A stretch of 64,000 nucleotides of DNA, taken from positions 62,001-126,000 of the forward strand of contig JAJDDW010000016.1 in assembly GCA_029260115.1 (NCBI GenBank), written 5' to 3'. The notes under the pieces were generated by a model, which ran no database searches, had not been told where the DNA came from, and worked only from the letters and a program-made list of their open reading frames with translations. Below are positions 7,796 to 15,587 of the stretch, one piece after another. Position numbers and translations under genes: made by a program. The stretch is from Phycisphaerae bacterium. GTDB lineage: Bacteria; Planctomycetota; Phycisphaerae; UBA1845. How positions within the stretch are numbered: position 1 is the first letter of the stretch; each line of letters begins with the position of its first letter.

Positions 7796-10060
7796 TCAAT
7801 TGTTTGGTAGCGTGGTCTTAGGGCCATCATCGAGTTGCTTGCTCATGCGTTGCAACAAGTTTTTCCAATCATCTTCCTCAGGCTGAGGTGTAATCGACAG
7901 AAACGAATTGGACAGGGATCTCAATCTATCCAATTGTTTCGACCAATCCTGCTCGTCAAGCCAAGTCCCCATTGTGCTAATCATCGCTAGGCGACCTGAT
8001 GCATCTTTGGAAGTGCCGAGCAAATAGCTCAATACCGAATCCACTTCTGCATTAGCGGCTCGGCAATTAAGCGCGGCAAGCAACCATTTTTGACCCGCTA
8101 CGATGATGGTGTCATCTTGTTCTGGGCTTGGCTTGGTTTGAGCGCTTTTGATACGAAGATCATAAATGCGCTGCCGATAGGGGATGGTCTCTGCGCACTT
8201 ATTCTGACTCAGCAGCACATCAATCAATCTCAAATTCACCTGCTCTAAGACCTCGTAGGAAGCCTGGTCTTGGCTGATGTTGTCGGACAATTTCGTCAGG
8301 TAGCGAATCTCTAACTCCGGGAACTCACGTAACCCCTGAGCTGAGGAAAACTGCTGTTGAGCGGCTTTGTCGGATAAAAGACGCAAAAAAGCTTGCCAAG
8401 CGGCTTCGTGAACTAAATTATTGGTTTCGGTCTTTGGATTCAAGCGACTCAACACGCCTTCAAGGTCCGCCTCTTCTTGGCCTAACATCCCCAACGCCTC
8501 GACCGCATCACGCCTCACCAATGCGTTGGCATCAGCACAAAGAGCGCGGAGTCTAGTATTCCGTGAATGATCCCCGAGCGCGACCAATCCACGGATGGCT
8601 GGTCTGATGAGAAAAGAATTCGTCGTGTCCACGCTGGCCTGGAACTCTGTCGCAAAGCTAGTTTCCGCAACGCCGGCCATCGCACTAAGCAGGGCCGCGC
8701 GTAACTCTACTTCTGACTCTTGAGCCAGTGCATATCGCCGCTTAAGTGCTGTCGCCGCAAAGGTCCGCTGCTCATCGTTGAGCATCGTAGCCGTCTGAGC
8801 TAGCGCGATGGCAGCTTCTCGAACGCACGGTGCTAAGCTTTCCGGTGTATCGATTTCACGGACCAAAATAGGAATTGCCGCCGCACTATTTAATCGGCCA
8901 ATCGCGCGAAACAATGTTTCTCGCGTAGCTGGGTCATGTTCTTCTTCAATTCTTGCTAGCAAGGCCTTTTCGATTTCTGGGTCGACGAGTGTCTGTACGA
9001 TGATTAGCACTTCACGGCGTACAGCGGGGGACTCATCTCGCAGCAAAGTCAGCAAGCTACTAAGGACATCGTCAGAAGGGCCTCGCCCATCGTCAGCGAT
9101 ATGCCCTTTAATAATACCCATGGCTACTAGTTTAATTTCGGCGGCAGGGTCTTTGAGCCACTCAATCAACTTGGCATCTCGCTGGTCCGGATTGCTTAGT
9201 GCAAAAACTTCCCGCTGATAATCACGAAGCTTACCAGAGACTAAGTTAAGATGCTGTTCCGCCTCGTGGCGATAGGCACGATACTCGTCTTCTACAGTGG
9301 CTATACGCTTTAAATAAAGGCGCAAACGATCGACGAGCCAGGCTGTTTCCCCAAGTTGAGATTTGTTTGCCCACCACGCTTGCCAAGCTTTCACATCAGC
9401 CCCGAGAGGTTCTAAAGTGGCCGGCGCAAGGGCGGCTAGTGCTCGTGCAAGGACTGGTAGTGATTCTACATTTAATATAGAAATCAACTGGCCTACCACA
9501 TCGACCCGATCGATATTGGGCGCTAAGGCATCGATCGCAGCGATGCGCTTAGCTATGGGGGCCGATTCATCCGTGCCTAACTTACCGAGCTTTTCGATTA
9601 CCTCACCTTGACGAAACACAGCTAGGGCAGCCGCAGCAGCCTGACGAGCTTCTTCTGATGGCGCATTGAGAATGTCCAGTAGTGGACCGACTAAGACCAC
9701 ATCGCTAAGCGATGTAGATTGCGAGACACGTTGCTGAATAACCGAACACAACGCGGCCTGTGCTTTCGGCTGCTTATCAAGAGAAAGAATCTCAATAACC
9801 ATCGCCCGTGCTAAGGTTGAGTCATATGAAAAAAGCGTGCGTGCCCAGCGTCGTCTCTCTGCCGGCCTACCTTGTGGATCGAGAATGCCCGCGCGACAAT
9901 CAGCTAGCTGCTGCTTGTGCACGCCATCCTGTTGGACGTTCGTCTGTCTGGCCAGGGTCGAAGGTATGACTTCGTTGGTTTGGGGCGTTTGTGCTATGAC
10001 GATTTGCGTCATACATACAAAACAGAGCATCAGTACATCACGCCAAATCCAAAAACGCAC
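7796..10060 (-). CDS. Secreted HEAT-repeat protein
   Basis: A 754-residue protein with a signal peptide (residues 1-24, ending VIAQ) and at least eight HEAT/PBS-lyase-type helical repeats, for example EEARQAAAAALAVF, SPAVRREVLIIVQTL and NALVRRDAVEALGML. Such repeats form a curved protein-binding solenoid in the periplasm. The C-terminal 200 residues are helical and contain possible TPR-like stretches. No enzymatic motif is visible. The start is GTG at 10060, supported by GAGGAG about six bases upstream. It converges on gmd with only 29 bases between. The function is unknown beyond a likely scaffold role. Confidence 0.8.
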   Translation of the reverse strand: MRFWIWRDVLMLCFVCMTQIVIAQTPQTNEVIPSTLARQTNVQQDGVHKQQLADCRAGILDPQGRPAERRRWARTLFSYDSTLARAMVIEILSLDKQPKAQAALCSVIQQRVSQSTSLSDVVLVGPLLDILNAPSEEARQAAAAALAVFRQGEVIEKLGKLGTDESAPIAKRIAAIDALAPNIDRVDVVGQLISILNVESLPVLARALAALAPATLEPLGADVKAWQAWWANKSQLGETAWLVDRLRLYLKRIATVEDEYRAYRHEAEQHLNLVSGKLRDYQREVFALSNPDQRDAKLIEWLKDPAAEIKLVAMGIIKGHIADDGRGPSDDVLSSLLTLLRDESPAVRREVLIIVQTLVDPEIEKALLARIEEEHDPATRETLFRAIGRLNSAAAIPILVREIDTPESLAPCVREAAIALAQTATMLNDEQRTFAATALKRRYALAQESEVELRAALLSAMAGVAETSFATEFQASVDTTNSFLIRPAIRGLVALGDHSRNTRLRALCADANALVRRDAVEALGMLGQEEADLEGVLSRLNPKTETNNLVHEAAWQAFLRLLSDKAAQQQFSSAQGLREFPELEIRYLTKLSDNISQDQASYEVLEQVNLRLIDVLLSQNKCAETIPYRQRIYDLRIKSAQTKPSPEQDDTIIVAGQKWLLAALNCRAANAEVDSVLSYLLGTSKDASGRLAMISTMGTWLDEQDWSKQLDRLRSLSNSFLSITPQPEEDDWKNLLQRMSKQLDDGPKTTLPNN

Positions 10061-10556
10061 GATTCACTCCTCAACAAATACTTGAACAATTAACTCCCAA
10101 ACGATGCCCCAAGGCAAAAGACCGCTAATCTGGGGCTTGCTGCGTACTCTGGCCTCACTTTTCTCGCGCTGAAACTTTAACTAGTTGTACAAAACACGCC
10201 GCAAATTAGCAACTGTATAGTCACAAATGAGTAGGGCCGTCACAGTTTTGTCGTCCTTCAATCCGGTGCGGGTGTCCCATTCTTTGTGTCGCTGAACAAC
10301 GTACCACTTGTCATTACAGTCGCTCGGTGACGCGAAGGGTGGGGCGCCCGCTTCGGCCTTTGGAATGCAAGATCTATACCAGTTAGATCGGCAGCTAGCC
10401 GACCCGGCTTGCGGATGCCCACATGAAGCAGGCCCTCTTCTCGATTTCCTAAAGTGGCCAGTCGCTTGTCGGGCCGTTTTTTACGGCATATGATGACATG
10501 TAGAGTTCGATAGAGAAATGAGTGACGCGGTCTAAACTCCGCATCCAGGTCAGCGA
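10061..10556. other. 496-base intergenic region without a supported gene
   Basis: This gap separates the divergent HEAT-repeat gene and the NifU-like gene and must carry promoters for both. I see only a small GC-rich stem (CGAAG at 10333 paired with CTTCG at 10351, around GGGCGCCC). A 61-codon TTG-started frame at 10308-10493 has no ribosome site or recognisable sequence, so I do not call it. Confidence 0.5.
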
Positions 10557-10859
10557 GTGACCGCCGACCGCCCCTTGATCCTAATGAAACCTATATCTCC
10601 CGCAACTGATGAGGCCAACCATGCGGATCCTGCAGTGCTAGCTCAGGTCGCAGCCGTGATCGACGAGGTTCGCCCCTTAATTCGAGCGGATGGCGGCGAT
10701 ATTGAATTGGTCAGCGTCACACGCGATGGCCTGGTCAATGTGCGGCTGCTCGGCGCTTGTATTGGGTGTCCGTCCAGTGCGATTACGTTAACTATGGGTG
10801 TAGAACGAAGCTTGAAAGAAAAAGTTCCAGTCGTGCAGCGCGTCATCTGCGTGCCGTAG
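10557..10859 (+). CDS. NifU C-terminal-domain iron-sulfur scaffold protein
   Basis: A 100-residue protein consisting almost entirely of the NifU C-terminal (Nfu) domain, which holds a 4Fe-4S cluster between two subunits and passes it to target proteins. The core VRPLIRADGGDIELVSV and the cluster-binding CIGC (Cys68 and Cys71) are present. The start is uncertain: GTG 10557 has AGG eight bases upstream, while ATG 10584 is an alternative that still keeps the whole domain. MiaA follows 31 bases later. The radical-SAM enzyme MiaB, which normally acts after MiaA, needs Fe-S clusters, so the pairing may be functional, but that is inference. Confidence 0.88.
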   Translation: MTADRPLILMKPISPATDEANHADPAVLAQVAAVIDEVRPLIRADGGDIELVSVTRDGLVNVRLLGACIGCPSSAITLTMGVERSLKEKVPVVQRVICVP

Positions 10860-10890
10860 GCCATCATTCCCACATTCCCACGCGAGTCGC

Positions 10891-11850
10891 ATGCCATCAT
10901 CCACCAGCACAACACCGCCAATACTTACCTTTATCATCGGATGCACAGGCTGCGGCAAAGGATCACTCGCTCGTGAGTTAGCCCGGCGCACTGGAGGAGA
11001 AATTGTCAGCATAGATTCCATGAAAGTCTATCGCGGCATGGACATAGGGACAGCTAAGCCCTCGCTAGCATTGCGACAAGAAACCCCGCACCATCTCATC
11101 GATGTGGTCGATCCCCAAGAAGAATTTTCGGTAGCCCAATACCTCGCGCTCGCGGAGCCAGCCGTCCGAGACATCCATAATCGCAATCGCCCGATCTTTT
11201 TCGTCGGCGGTACACCGCTTTATTTGAAGGCGATGATCGAGGGGCTTTTTGATGGGCCTGGTGCCGACGAAAAAATCCGAAGTCGGTTGCAAGAGATAGC
11301 CAATAGCCTGGGTTCCGCAGAATTACATCGGCAGTTGGCCGAAATTGATCCTGACTCCGCACTACGAATTCACCCCAACGACTCGCGCCGGATGATACGC
11401 GCGCTGGAAGTATACGAACTCACCGGCTCGACCATCACCGAGTTACAGACTCAGTGGGATCGAGACAGAACCAAATACCCCTGCATATTGATTGGGCTGC
11501 GGCGTGATCGTGAAGATCAAAGCCACAGAACGAACCAGCGCGCGCAGCGTATGGTAAAAGAGGGTCTAATCGAGGAAGTACGTAGCTTAGTAACCTCAAC
11601 CGGCCCGCTCAGCACCTCAGCCCGCCAAGCGGTGGGCTATGCAGAGATGATTCGGCATATTAACGGAGAGATTTCCCTCGATGAGGCCCTTGAATTGATC
11701 AAAATCAATACTCGACATTTAGCAAAATCACAGCGAACCTGGTTCAAGCGATTCCTACAAACCGAATGGACTGACTTAATGCCACTGTCCAAGGTTGAGG
11801 ATATCGCCGATGATCTGATTAGTCGACGAGGGAACGTATGGTCGGTATAA
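10891..11850 (+). CDS. miaA: tRNA dimethylallyltransferase
   Basis: Adds a dimethylallyl group to N6 of adenosine 37 in tRNAs that read codons starting with U. The P-loop GCTGCGKGS is at residues 17-25, followed by the family motif DSMKVYRGMDIGTAKP (42-57), in which SMK replaces the SRQ of proteobacterial enzymes. SARQAVGYAEM, the conserved tRNA and isoprenoid site, and the later TRHLAKSQRTWFKR complete the set. Length 319 is usual. Its last 13 bases overlap the start of the ABC ATPase gene, suggesting co-translation. Dimethylallyl diphosphate would come from the MEP pathway, whose Dxr is encoded at 21.2-22.4 kb. Confidence 0.95.
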   Translation: MPSSTSTTPPILTFIIGCTGCGKGSLARELARRTGGEIVSIDSMKVYRGMDIGTAKPSLALRQETPHHLIDVVDPQEEFSVAQYLALAEPAVRDIHNRNRPIFFVGGTPLYLKAMIEGLFDGPGADEKIRSRLQEIANSLGSAELHRQLAEIDPDSALRIHPNDSRRMIRALEVYELTGSTITELQTQWDRDRTKYPCILIGLRRDREDQSHRTNQRAQRMVKEGLIEEVRSLVTSTGPLSTSARQAVGYAEMIRHINGEISLDEALELIKINTRHLAKSQRTWFKRFLQTEWTDLMPLSKVEDIADDLISRRGNVWSV

Positions 11851-12803
11851 CCGAAATGACAAATTGGGCAGTCGATATGATCGATGTGCGCAAGACGTAT
11901 AGCCGGACCATCCACGCGCTTCGCGGCGTCAACATTCAAGTCGGTCGGGGTGAAATCTTCGGCCTACTAGGCCCCAACGGGGCGGGTAAAACGACGCTGG
12001 TCAAAATAATGATGACGGTCATCAAGCCGGACCATTCCTACGGTACCATTCTGGGCCGTCCGTTGGGGCATCGCGGCAAGCTCGCGGTCACGGGCTATCT
12101 TCCCGAGGACCATCGCTTCCCGCCGTATCTCACCGGCGCTCAGCTTCTCGATTATTACGCCGCCTTAGCCAAGGTGCCGCGTGCCACCCGCCGTGATAAT
12201 GCCAAGCGCTTACTAGACAAAGTGCACATGACTAAATGGGCGGACATGCGTATCGACAAATACTCCAAAGGCATGTTGCAAAGACTTGGCATCGCTCAAG
12301 CGCTCATGAACGATCCGGAGTTGGTCGTCTTGGACGAGCCGACGGATGGCCTGGACCCGGTAGGTCGACGACAGGTACGGGAACTTTTGCTAGAGCTTAA
12401 GGGTCGTGGCACGACTGTCTTTTTGAATTCCCACTTACTAAGCGAACTAGAATTGGTTTGCGATCGCGTAGCTATTCTAGTCGACGGGCTTGTCGCTAGG
12501 CAAGGCACGATGTCACAGCTTACTGAACATACGGTCGAATATCGTATTCAGTTTGACGGGGATGCCTCGGCTATTCGTGCTAAGTTGTTGGCTTGTCGCG
12601 CGACCTTGGACGGGCATATCGTGTCCGTGCCAGGCCATGACCTTTCGCGGGTCAACGAAGTAATCGATCTATTGCGCAGCGCCAATTTACACATTGAGTT
12701 AGTGAAACCTCATCGATTTAGCCTGGAAGATCTGTTGATTGAGGTCATGGACCAGCAAGAGCCTGTTATCGCACGGGCCGTAACCAAGGAGGGTGGCGCA
12801 TAA
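11838..12803 (+). CDS. ABC transporter ATP-binding protein (ABC-2 exporter type)
   Basis: The nucleotide-binding subunit of a two-gene exporter. Walker A GPNGAGKT is at residues 45-52, the signature YSKGMLQR near 140, and Walker B LVVLDEPTDGLDP near 160, followed by the switch His in LNSHLL. The C-terminal 90 residues form the extra domain common to NatA/CcmA-like ATPases. The ATG at 11838 overlaps the end of miaA; ATG 11856 is an alternative that would avoid the overlap. The permease gene follows after 30 bases. The substrate is not evident. Confidence 0.9.
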   Translation: MVGITEMTNWAVDMIDVRKTYSRTIHALRGVNIQVGRGEIFGLLGPNGAGKTTLVKIMMTVIKPDHSYGTILGRPLGHRGKLAVTGYLPEDHRFPPYLTGAQLLDYYAALAKVPRATRRDNAKRLLDKVHMTKWADMRIDKYSKGMLQRLGIAQALMNDPELVVLDEPTDGLDPVGRRQVRELLLELKGRGTTVFLNSHLLSELELVCDRVAILVDGLVARQGTMSQLTEHTVEYRIQFDGDASAIRAKLLACRATLDGHIVSVPGHDLSRVNEVIDLLRSANLHIELVKPHRFSLEDLLIEVMDQQEPVIARAVTKEGGA

Positions 12804-12833
12804 CCAGTTTTTGGTTATGAAACATCATTACTC

Positions 12834-13763
12834 ATGCAAACTTGGTCCATCATCATTGATAGTTTTCGCGAGTCGCGCGATAGAAAAATGTTTTGGGTCA
12901 TGCTCGGCATGTCGCTCTTGGTGTCCTTGGCCATGGCCTGCGTCGGTTTTGAACCGGGTCGTGTGAGCTTTTTCTTTGGCATGTCGGAGATCGAAACCAG
13001 CGTTTTCACACTAGGCCAGCAGATTCGCCCCCAGGCGATTGGCACTGTGGTTGTCGATTTCATCTTTGACCTGATGATGGGGCACGTGGGTATTATCGTA
13101 GCCATCATCGCTACTGCTGGCATGTTCACGTCAATGCTCAGGCACGGGTCGATCGAAGTTCTTCTTGCCAAGCCTATGTCACGACCAAAATTATTTTTCG
13201 CTCGCTACTTGGGCACACTCACGTTCATCGGCTTTCATGGTACGGTTTTTGTGGGCCTAACCTTTTTGGTCATGGGCATGCGATGGGGGGTTTGGCTGCC
13301 AGGATACCTTCTGTCCATCCCGCTGATTGTACTACTGTATAGCTATTTACAATGCATCTCGGTATTGGTTGCCGTCGTGACACGAAGTTCATTGACTGCC
13401 ATCATGCTGACGCTTGTCGCCTGGATAGCCTTTGGCGGTATTCAAATTGTAGACGATTTATTTACCGATAATCCATCGTGGCAGCGTTACCAGACCGTGT
13501 ATGCATTGACGCACACCGCCCGTTGGGTCGTGCCCAATACCGCCGATATATCGCTCACAGCGCGAAAGTGGGCGGGTACCGATTCTGTCGTTGAGATGAT
13601 GCCAACGACCACCGATGAGGACCAGTCCGACCTGAACATGGCCAAGCGCGTGGAAGCTGCCAGATCAAAAATTCCAATAATTTATACGGTAGGATCATCA
13701 CTAACATTTGAAATGTTCGTGCTACTATTAGCCATGTGGCGATTTTCCAAACAAGATTTCTGA
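12834..13763 (+). CDS. ABC-2 type transporter permease
   Basis: A 309-residue membrane protein with about six hydrophobic helices, including residues 20-40, 75-100, 120-155 and 160-205, and the final WRFSKQDF tail typical of ABC-2 permeases encoded beside NatA-like ATPases. A large extracytoplasmic loop lies before the last helix (about residues 210-285). RHGSIEVLLAKPMSRPKLFFARY is the cytoplasmic coupling segment found in these permeases. It pairs with the ATPase upstream. The substrate is unknown; the glycosyltransferase that follows hints at a glycan or lipid, but only weakly. Confidence 0.85.
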   Translation: MQTWSIIIDSFRESRDRKMFWVMLGMSLLVSLAMACVGFEPGRVSFFFGMSEIETSVFTLGQQIRPQAIGTVVVDFIFDLMMGHVGIIVAIIATAGMFTSMLRHGSIEVLLAKPMSRPKLFFARYLGTLTFIGFHGTVFVGLTFLVMGMRWGVWLPGYLLSIPLIVLLYSYLQCISVLVAVVTRSSLTAIMLTLVAWIAFGGIQIVDDLFTDNPSWQRYQTVYALTHTARWVVPNTADISLTARKWAGTDSVVEMMPTTTDEDQSDLNMAKRVEAARSKIPIIYTVGSSLTFEMFVLLLAMWRFSKQDF

Positions 13764-13772
13764 CAAGCTACC

Positions 13773-13799
13773 CGAGCCGCGAGCTTCAGCCCACGCGGA
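13773..13799 (+). repeat. Dispersed palindromic repeat, copy 3
   Basis: Sequence CGAGCCGCGAGCTTCAGCCC followed by ACGCGGA. It begins ten bases after the permease stop codon and lies inside the longest possible reading frame of the following glycosyltransferase, which is evidence against that frame's upstream start. Confidence 0.65.
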
Positions 13800-13900
13800 C
13801 ACAGATCGCTAACAGTGCACAAAATCAAAACGAGGTAAAAAAGAACGTCGCAGAAGGTTATTGGTTAATATTACTACAGCGAGTTAAAGAGCCACGAACT

Positions 13901-15013
13901 TTGAATGATACACCGCTTGACATTTTGTACGTCATTACGGATTTAGAAATCGGCGGCGTTCCCTTACATTTGTTGCGCCTAGCCACCGCTATGCGCGATC
14001 GAGGCTATAGTGTAGCTGTCGCCTGCCTGGCACCCCCTGGGCCAATCACACTTCGCTTGCAATCTGCAGGTATCGAGGTGTATAGTTGTCAAGGCCGTGG
14101 GGGGCGAGATTGGCGGGTCATCGGTCGTTTGAAACGCCTGCTAGCAAAAACGTCCCCCCGCATCGTTCACGCATTTCTGTTCCATGCCAACTTAGCCGTG
14201 AGATTAGCCGCTCGCGGTGCGGGGATTTCTGCGCAGCGGGTGCTATGTGAAATACAAACTGTCGAAGTAGAGCGTCCGTGGCATCTTACGCTGGACCGTT
14301 GGACGTATAAACGGTGTCGACTGACCATAGGAAATTCGCAGTCGGTGGTCGAACATCTGTCAACGCACGCACGAATTCCACGACAGCACCTGCAGCTGGT
14401 ACGTGGCGGTATTGACGCCAAGAAATTTCAGCTAGCCGCGCCGATCGACCTCGCGGATATTGCTCTACCTATAGAAGCGAAGCTTGTTTTGTGGGTAGGG
14501 CGACTCGATCCCGTAAAGGGATTGAATCATCTTATCGATGCCTTCGCTACGATGGATAGTCATACAGACGCGCATTTGGTGCTCGTCGGTGGGGGGCAGA
14601 TGCAGGCCGAGTTACGCGATCGTGTTACCCGTGCAGGGATGACGTCTCGGATTCATCTTCTCGGTCCCCGTGATGACGTTCCCCAGTTGTTGCGCAGCGC
14701 GCACGTTTTCGTTTTCCCCTCGCAGACAGAAGGATTGCCCAATGCGTTACTTGAGGCGATGGCCTGTGGCCTGCCTGTAATTACGACCAACGCACCAGGA
14801 TGTCGAGATCTTGTCACTCACGAGAAAACGGGATTGGTTGTGCCTTATGGCGATGTCTCGAAACTAGCCGATGCGATGGACGAGCTTCTTTCCAATCAGC
14901 AGCTTGCAGACCAGCTCGGCCAGCGGGCGCAGCAAGAAATCCAAGACCATTGGCAACTTAAGCAAACGCTTGACACCTACGAACGTCTTTACCGAGACAT
15001 ATTGGTCGGCTAG
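13901..15013 (+). CDS. Family 4 glycosyltransferase
   Basis: A GT-B enzyme that transfers sugar from a nucleotide donor to a glycan or lipid acceptor at the inner membrane. The acceptor-side motif VITDLEIGGVPLHLLRLA is at the N-terminus, and the donor site EGLPNALLEAMACGLPV, with the ExxxxxxxE pair, is near residue 280. The open frame continues upstream to ATG 13736, but that would translate a dispersed repeat and overlap the permease. Conserved sequence begins right after TTG 13901, the only other usable start codon, so I place the start there. That TTG has only a weak AAAGAG site. Length from there is 371, normal for the family. Confidence 0.85.
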   Translation: MNDTPLDILYVITDLEIGGVPLHLLRLATAMRDRGYSVAVACLAPPGPITLRLQSAGIEVYSCQGRGGRDWRVIGRLKRLLAKTSPRIVHAFLFHANLAVRLAARGAGISAQRVLCEIQTVEVERPWHLTLDRWTYKRCRLTIGNSQSVVEHLSTHARIPRQHLQLVRGGIDAKKFQLAAPIDLADIALPIEAKLVLWVGRLDPVKGLNHLIDAFATMDSHTDAHLVLVGGGQMQAELRDRVTRAGMTSRIHLLGPRDDVPQLLRSAHVFVFPSQTEGLPNALLEAMACGLPVITTNAPGCRDLVTHEKTGLVVPYGDVSKLADAMDELLSNQQLADQLGQRAQQEIQDHWQLKQTLDTYERLYRDILVG

Positions 15014-15098
15014 CCGTGAACGATCAAGCGCAACGAGCTGTATGCTTCACGACGAATTGCACGAACAGGCTAATAGATGTGGCATCAAATACCTCTTC

Positions 15099-15169
15099 AT
15101 ACCCGCGTAGGTGGGTATCCAGTCTTCGTGACCGCCATGCTGCTGTTGGATTCCCGCCTGCGCGGGAAT
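15099..15169 (+). repeat. Paired hexamer-N8-hexamer palindromes (dRS3-like), locus 1
   Basis: ATACCC-N8-GGGTAT at 15099-15118 and ATTCCC-N8-GGGAAT at 15150-15169 are joined by GTATCCAGTCTTCGTGACC-type sequence. The second palindrome and its flanks (TGGATTCCCGCCTGCGCGGG, then AATGACGA) recur at 25 kb. The layout equals that of the Neisseria dRS3 repeat, which is found widely in unrelated bacteria. Confidence 0.8.
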
Positions 15170-15257
15170 GACGATCAGTAGGATAGTGCTTTTGGAGGCT
15201 AACGTTCGCGACTCTGAATTATTCATGCTATTCGATGTTCAGCTTACGCAGAGTTTA

Positions 15258-15376
15258 TTAGTACTACAGCGCCACATAAGGTTTCGAGGCTTCTGGAACG
15301 CCGTTCTCGGCACCGAAAACGCGGTTGGTTAGCGTTCGAATGACCTCCGAAGGACTAAGTGGCGCTGTAGTATTAG
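15258..15376. mobile_element. MITE-like element with 14-base terminal inverted repeats
   Basis: The 14-base arm TACTACAGCGCCAC at 15262-15275 is repeated exactly in inverse at 15359-15372 (GTGGCGCTGTAGTA). Both outer ends are flanked by the direct repeat TTAG (15258-15261 and 15373-15376). The 111-base body has no reading frame of note and contains a small GCCG-TTCT-CGGC hairpin. This is the architecture of a non-autonomous miniature transposable element. A TA duplication around 12-base ends would fit equally well and would suggest an IS630/Tc1-type transposase. An RNA hairpin is the alternative reading. No transposase lies in the window. Confidence 0.65.
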
Positions 15377-15481
15377 CCTAGACACTACAAACGATTACCC
15401 GCGATAGTCCTGGTGGCAGATCGTTTTCACCGTGCACTATCCTTGAGCGAGGTATTACATTTTTTTTATTTAGTTAAAAAG

Positions 15482-15520
15482 AAAGGACGTAGCAATTACG
15501 GGGCAATCGCTACGTCCTTT
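15482..15520 (-). terminator. Intrinsic terminator of the dockerin-protein gene
   Basis: AAAGGACGTAGC at 15482-15493 pairs perfectly over 12 bases with GCTACGTCCTTT at 15509-15520. On the minus strand the stem is followed by CTTTTTAACT, a short U tract. It lies about 70 bases past the stop codon of the minus-strand gene. Confidence 0.65.
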
Positions 15521-15587
15521 CGCAAGGGGGAATTTTGATGTCAAACGTATCAGGCACTTACTCTGTCGATCAATAACCGACCACCTT

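Larger units (their letters stand above)
15014..15587. other. 574-base repeat-rich intergenic region
   Basis: No gene is visible between the GT4 gene and the 3' end of the minus-strand dockerin gene. The region holds two hexamer-N8-hexamer palindromes, a 111-base element with terminal inverted repeats, and a strong stem-loop terminator; each is listed separately. It looks like a landing zone for small mobile repeats between convergent genes. Confidence 0.7.

Noticed and set aside
10308-10493. 61-codon frame in the gap before the NifU-like gene
   Set aside because: It starts with TTG, has no ribosome site and no recognisable sequence; chance is the simplest explanation.
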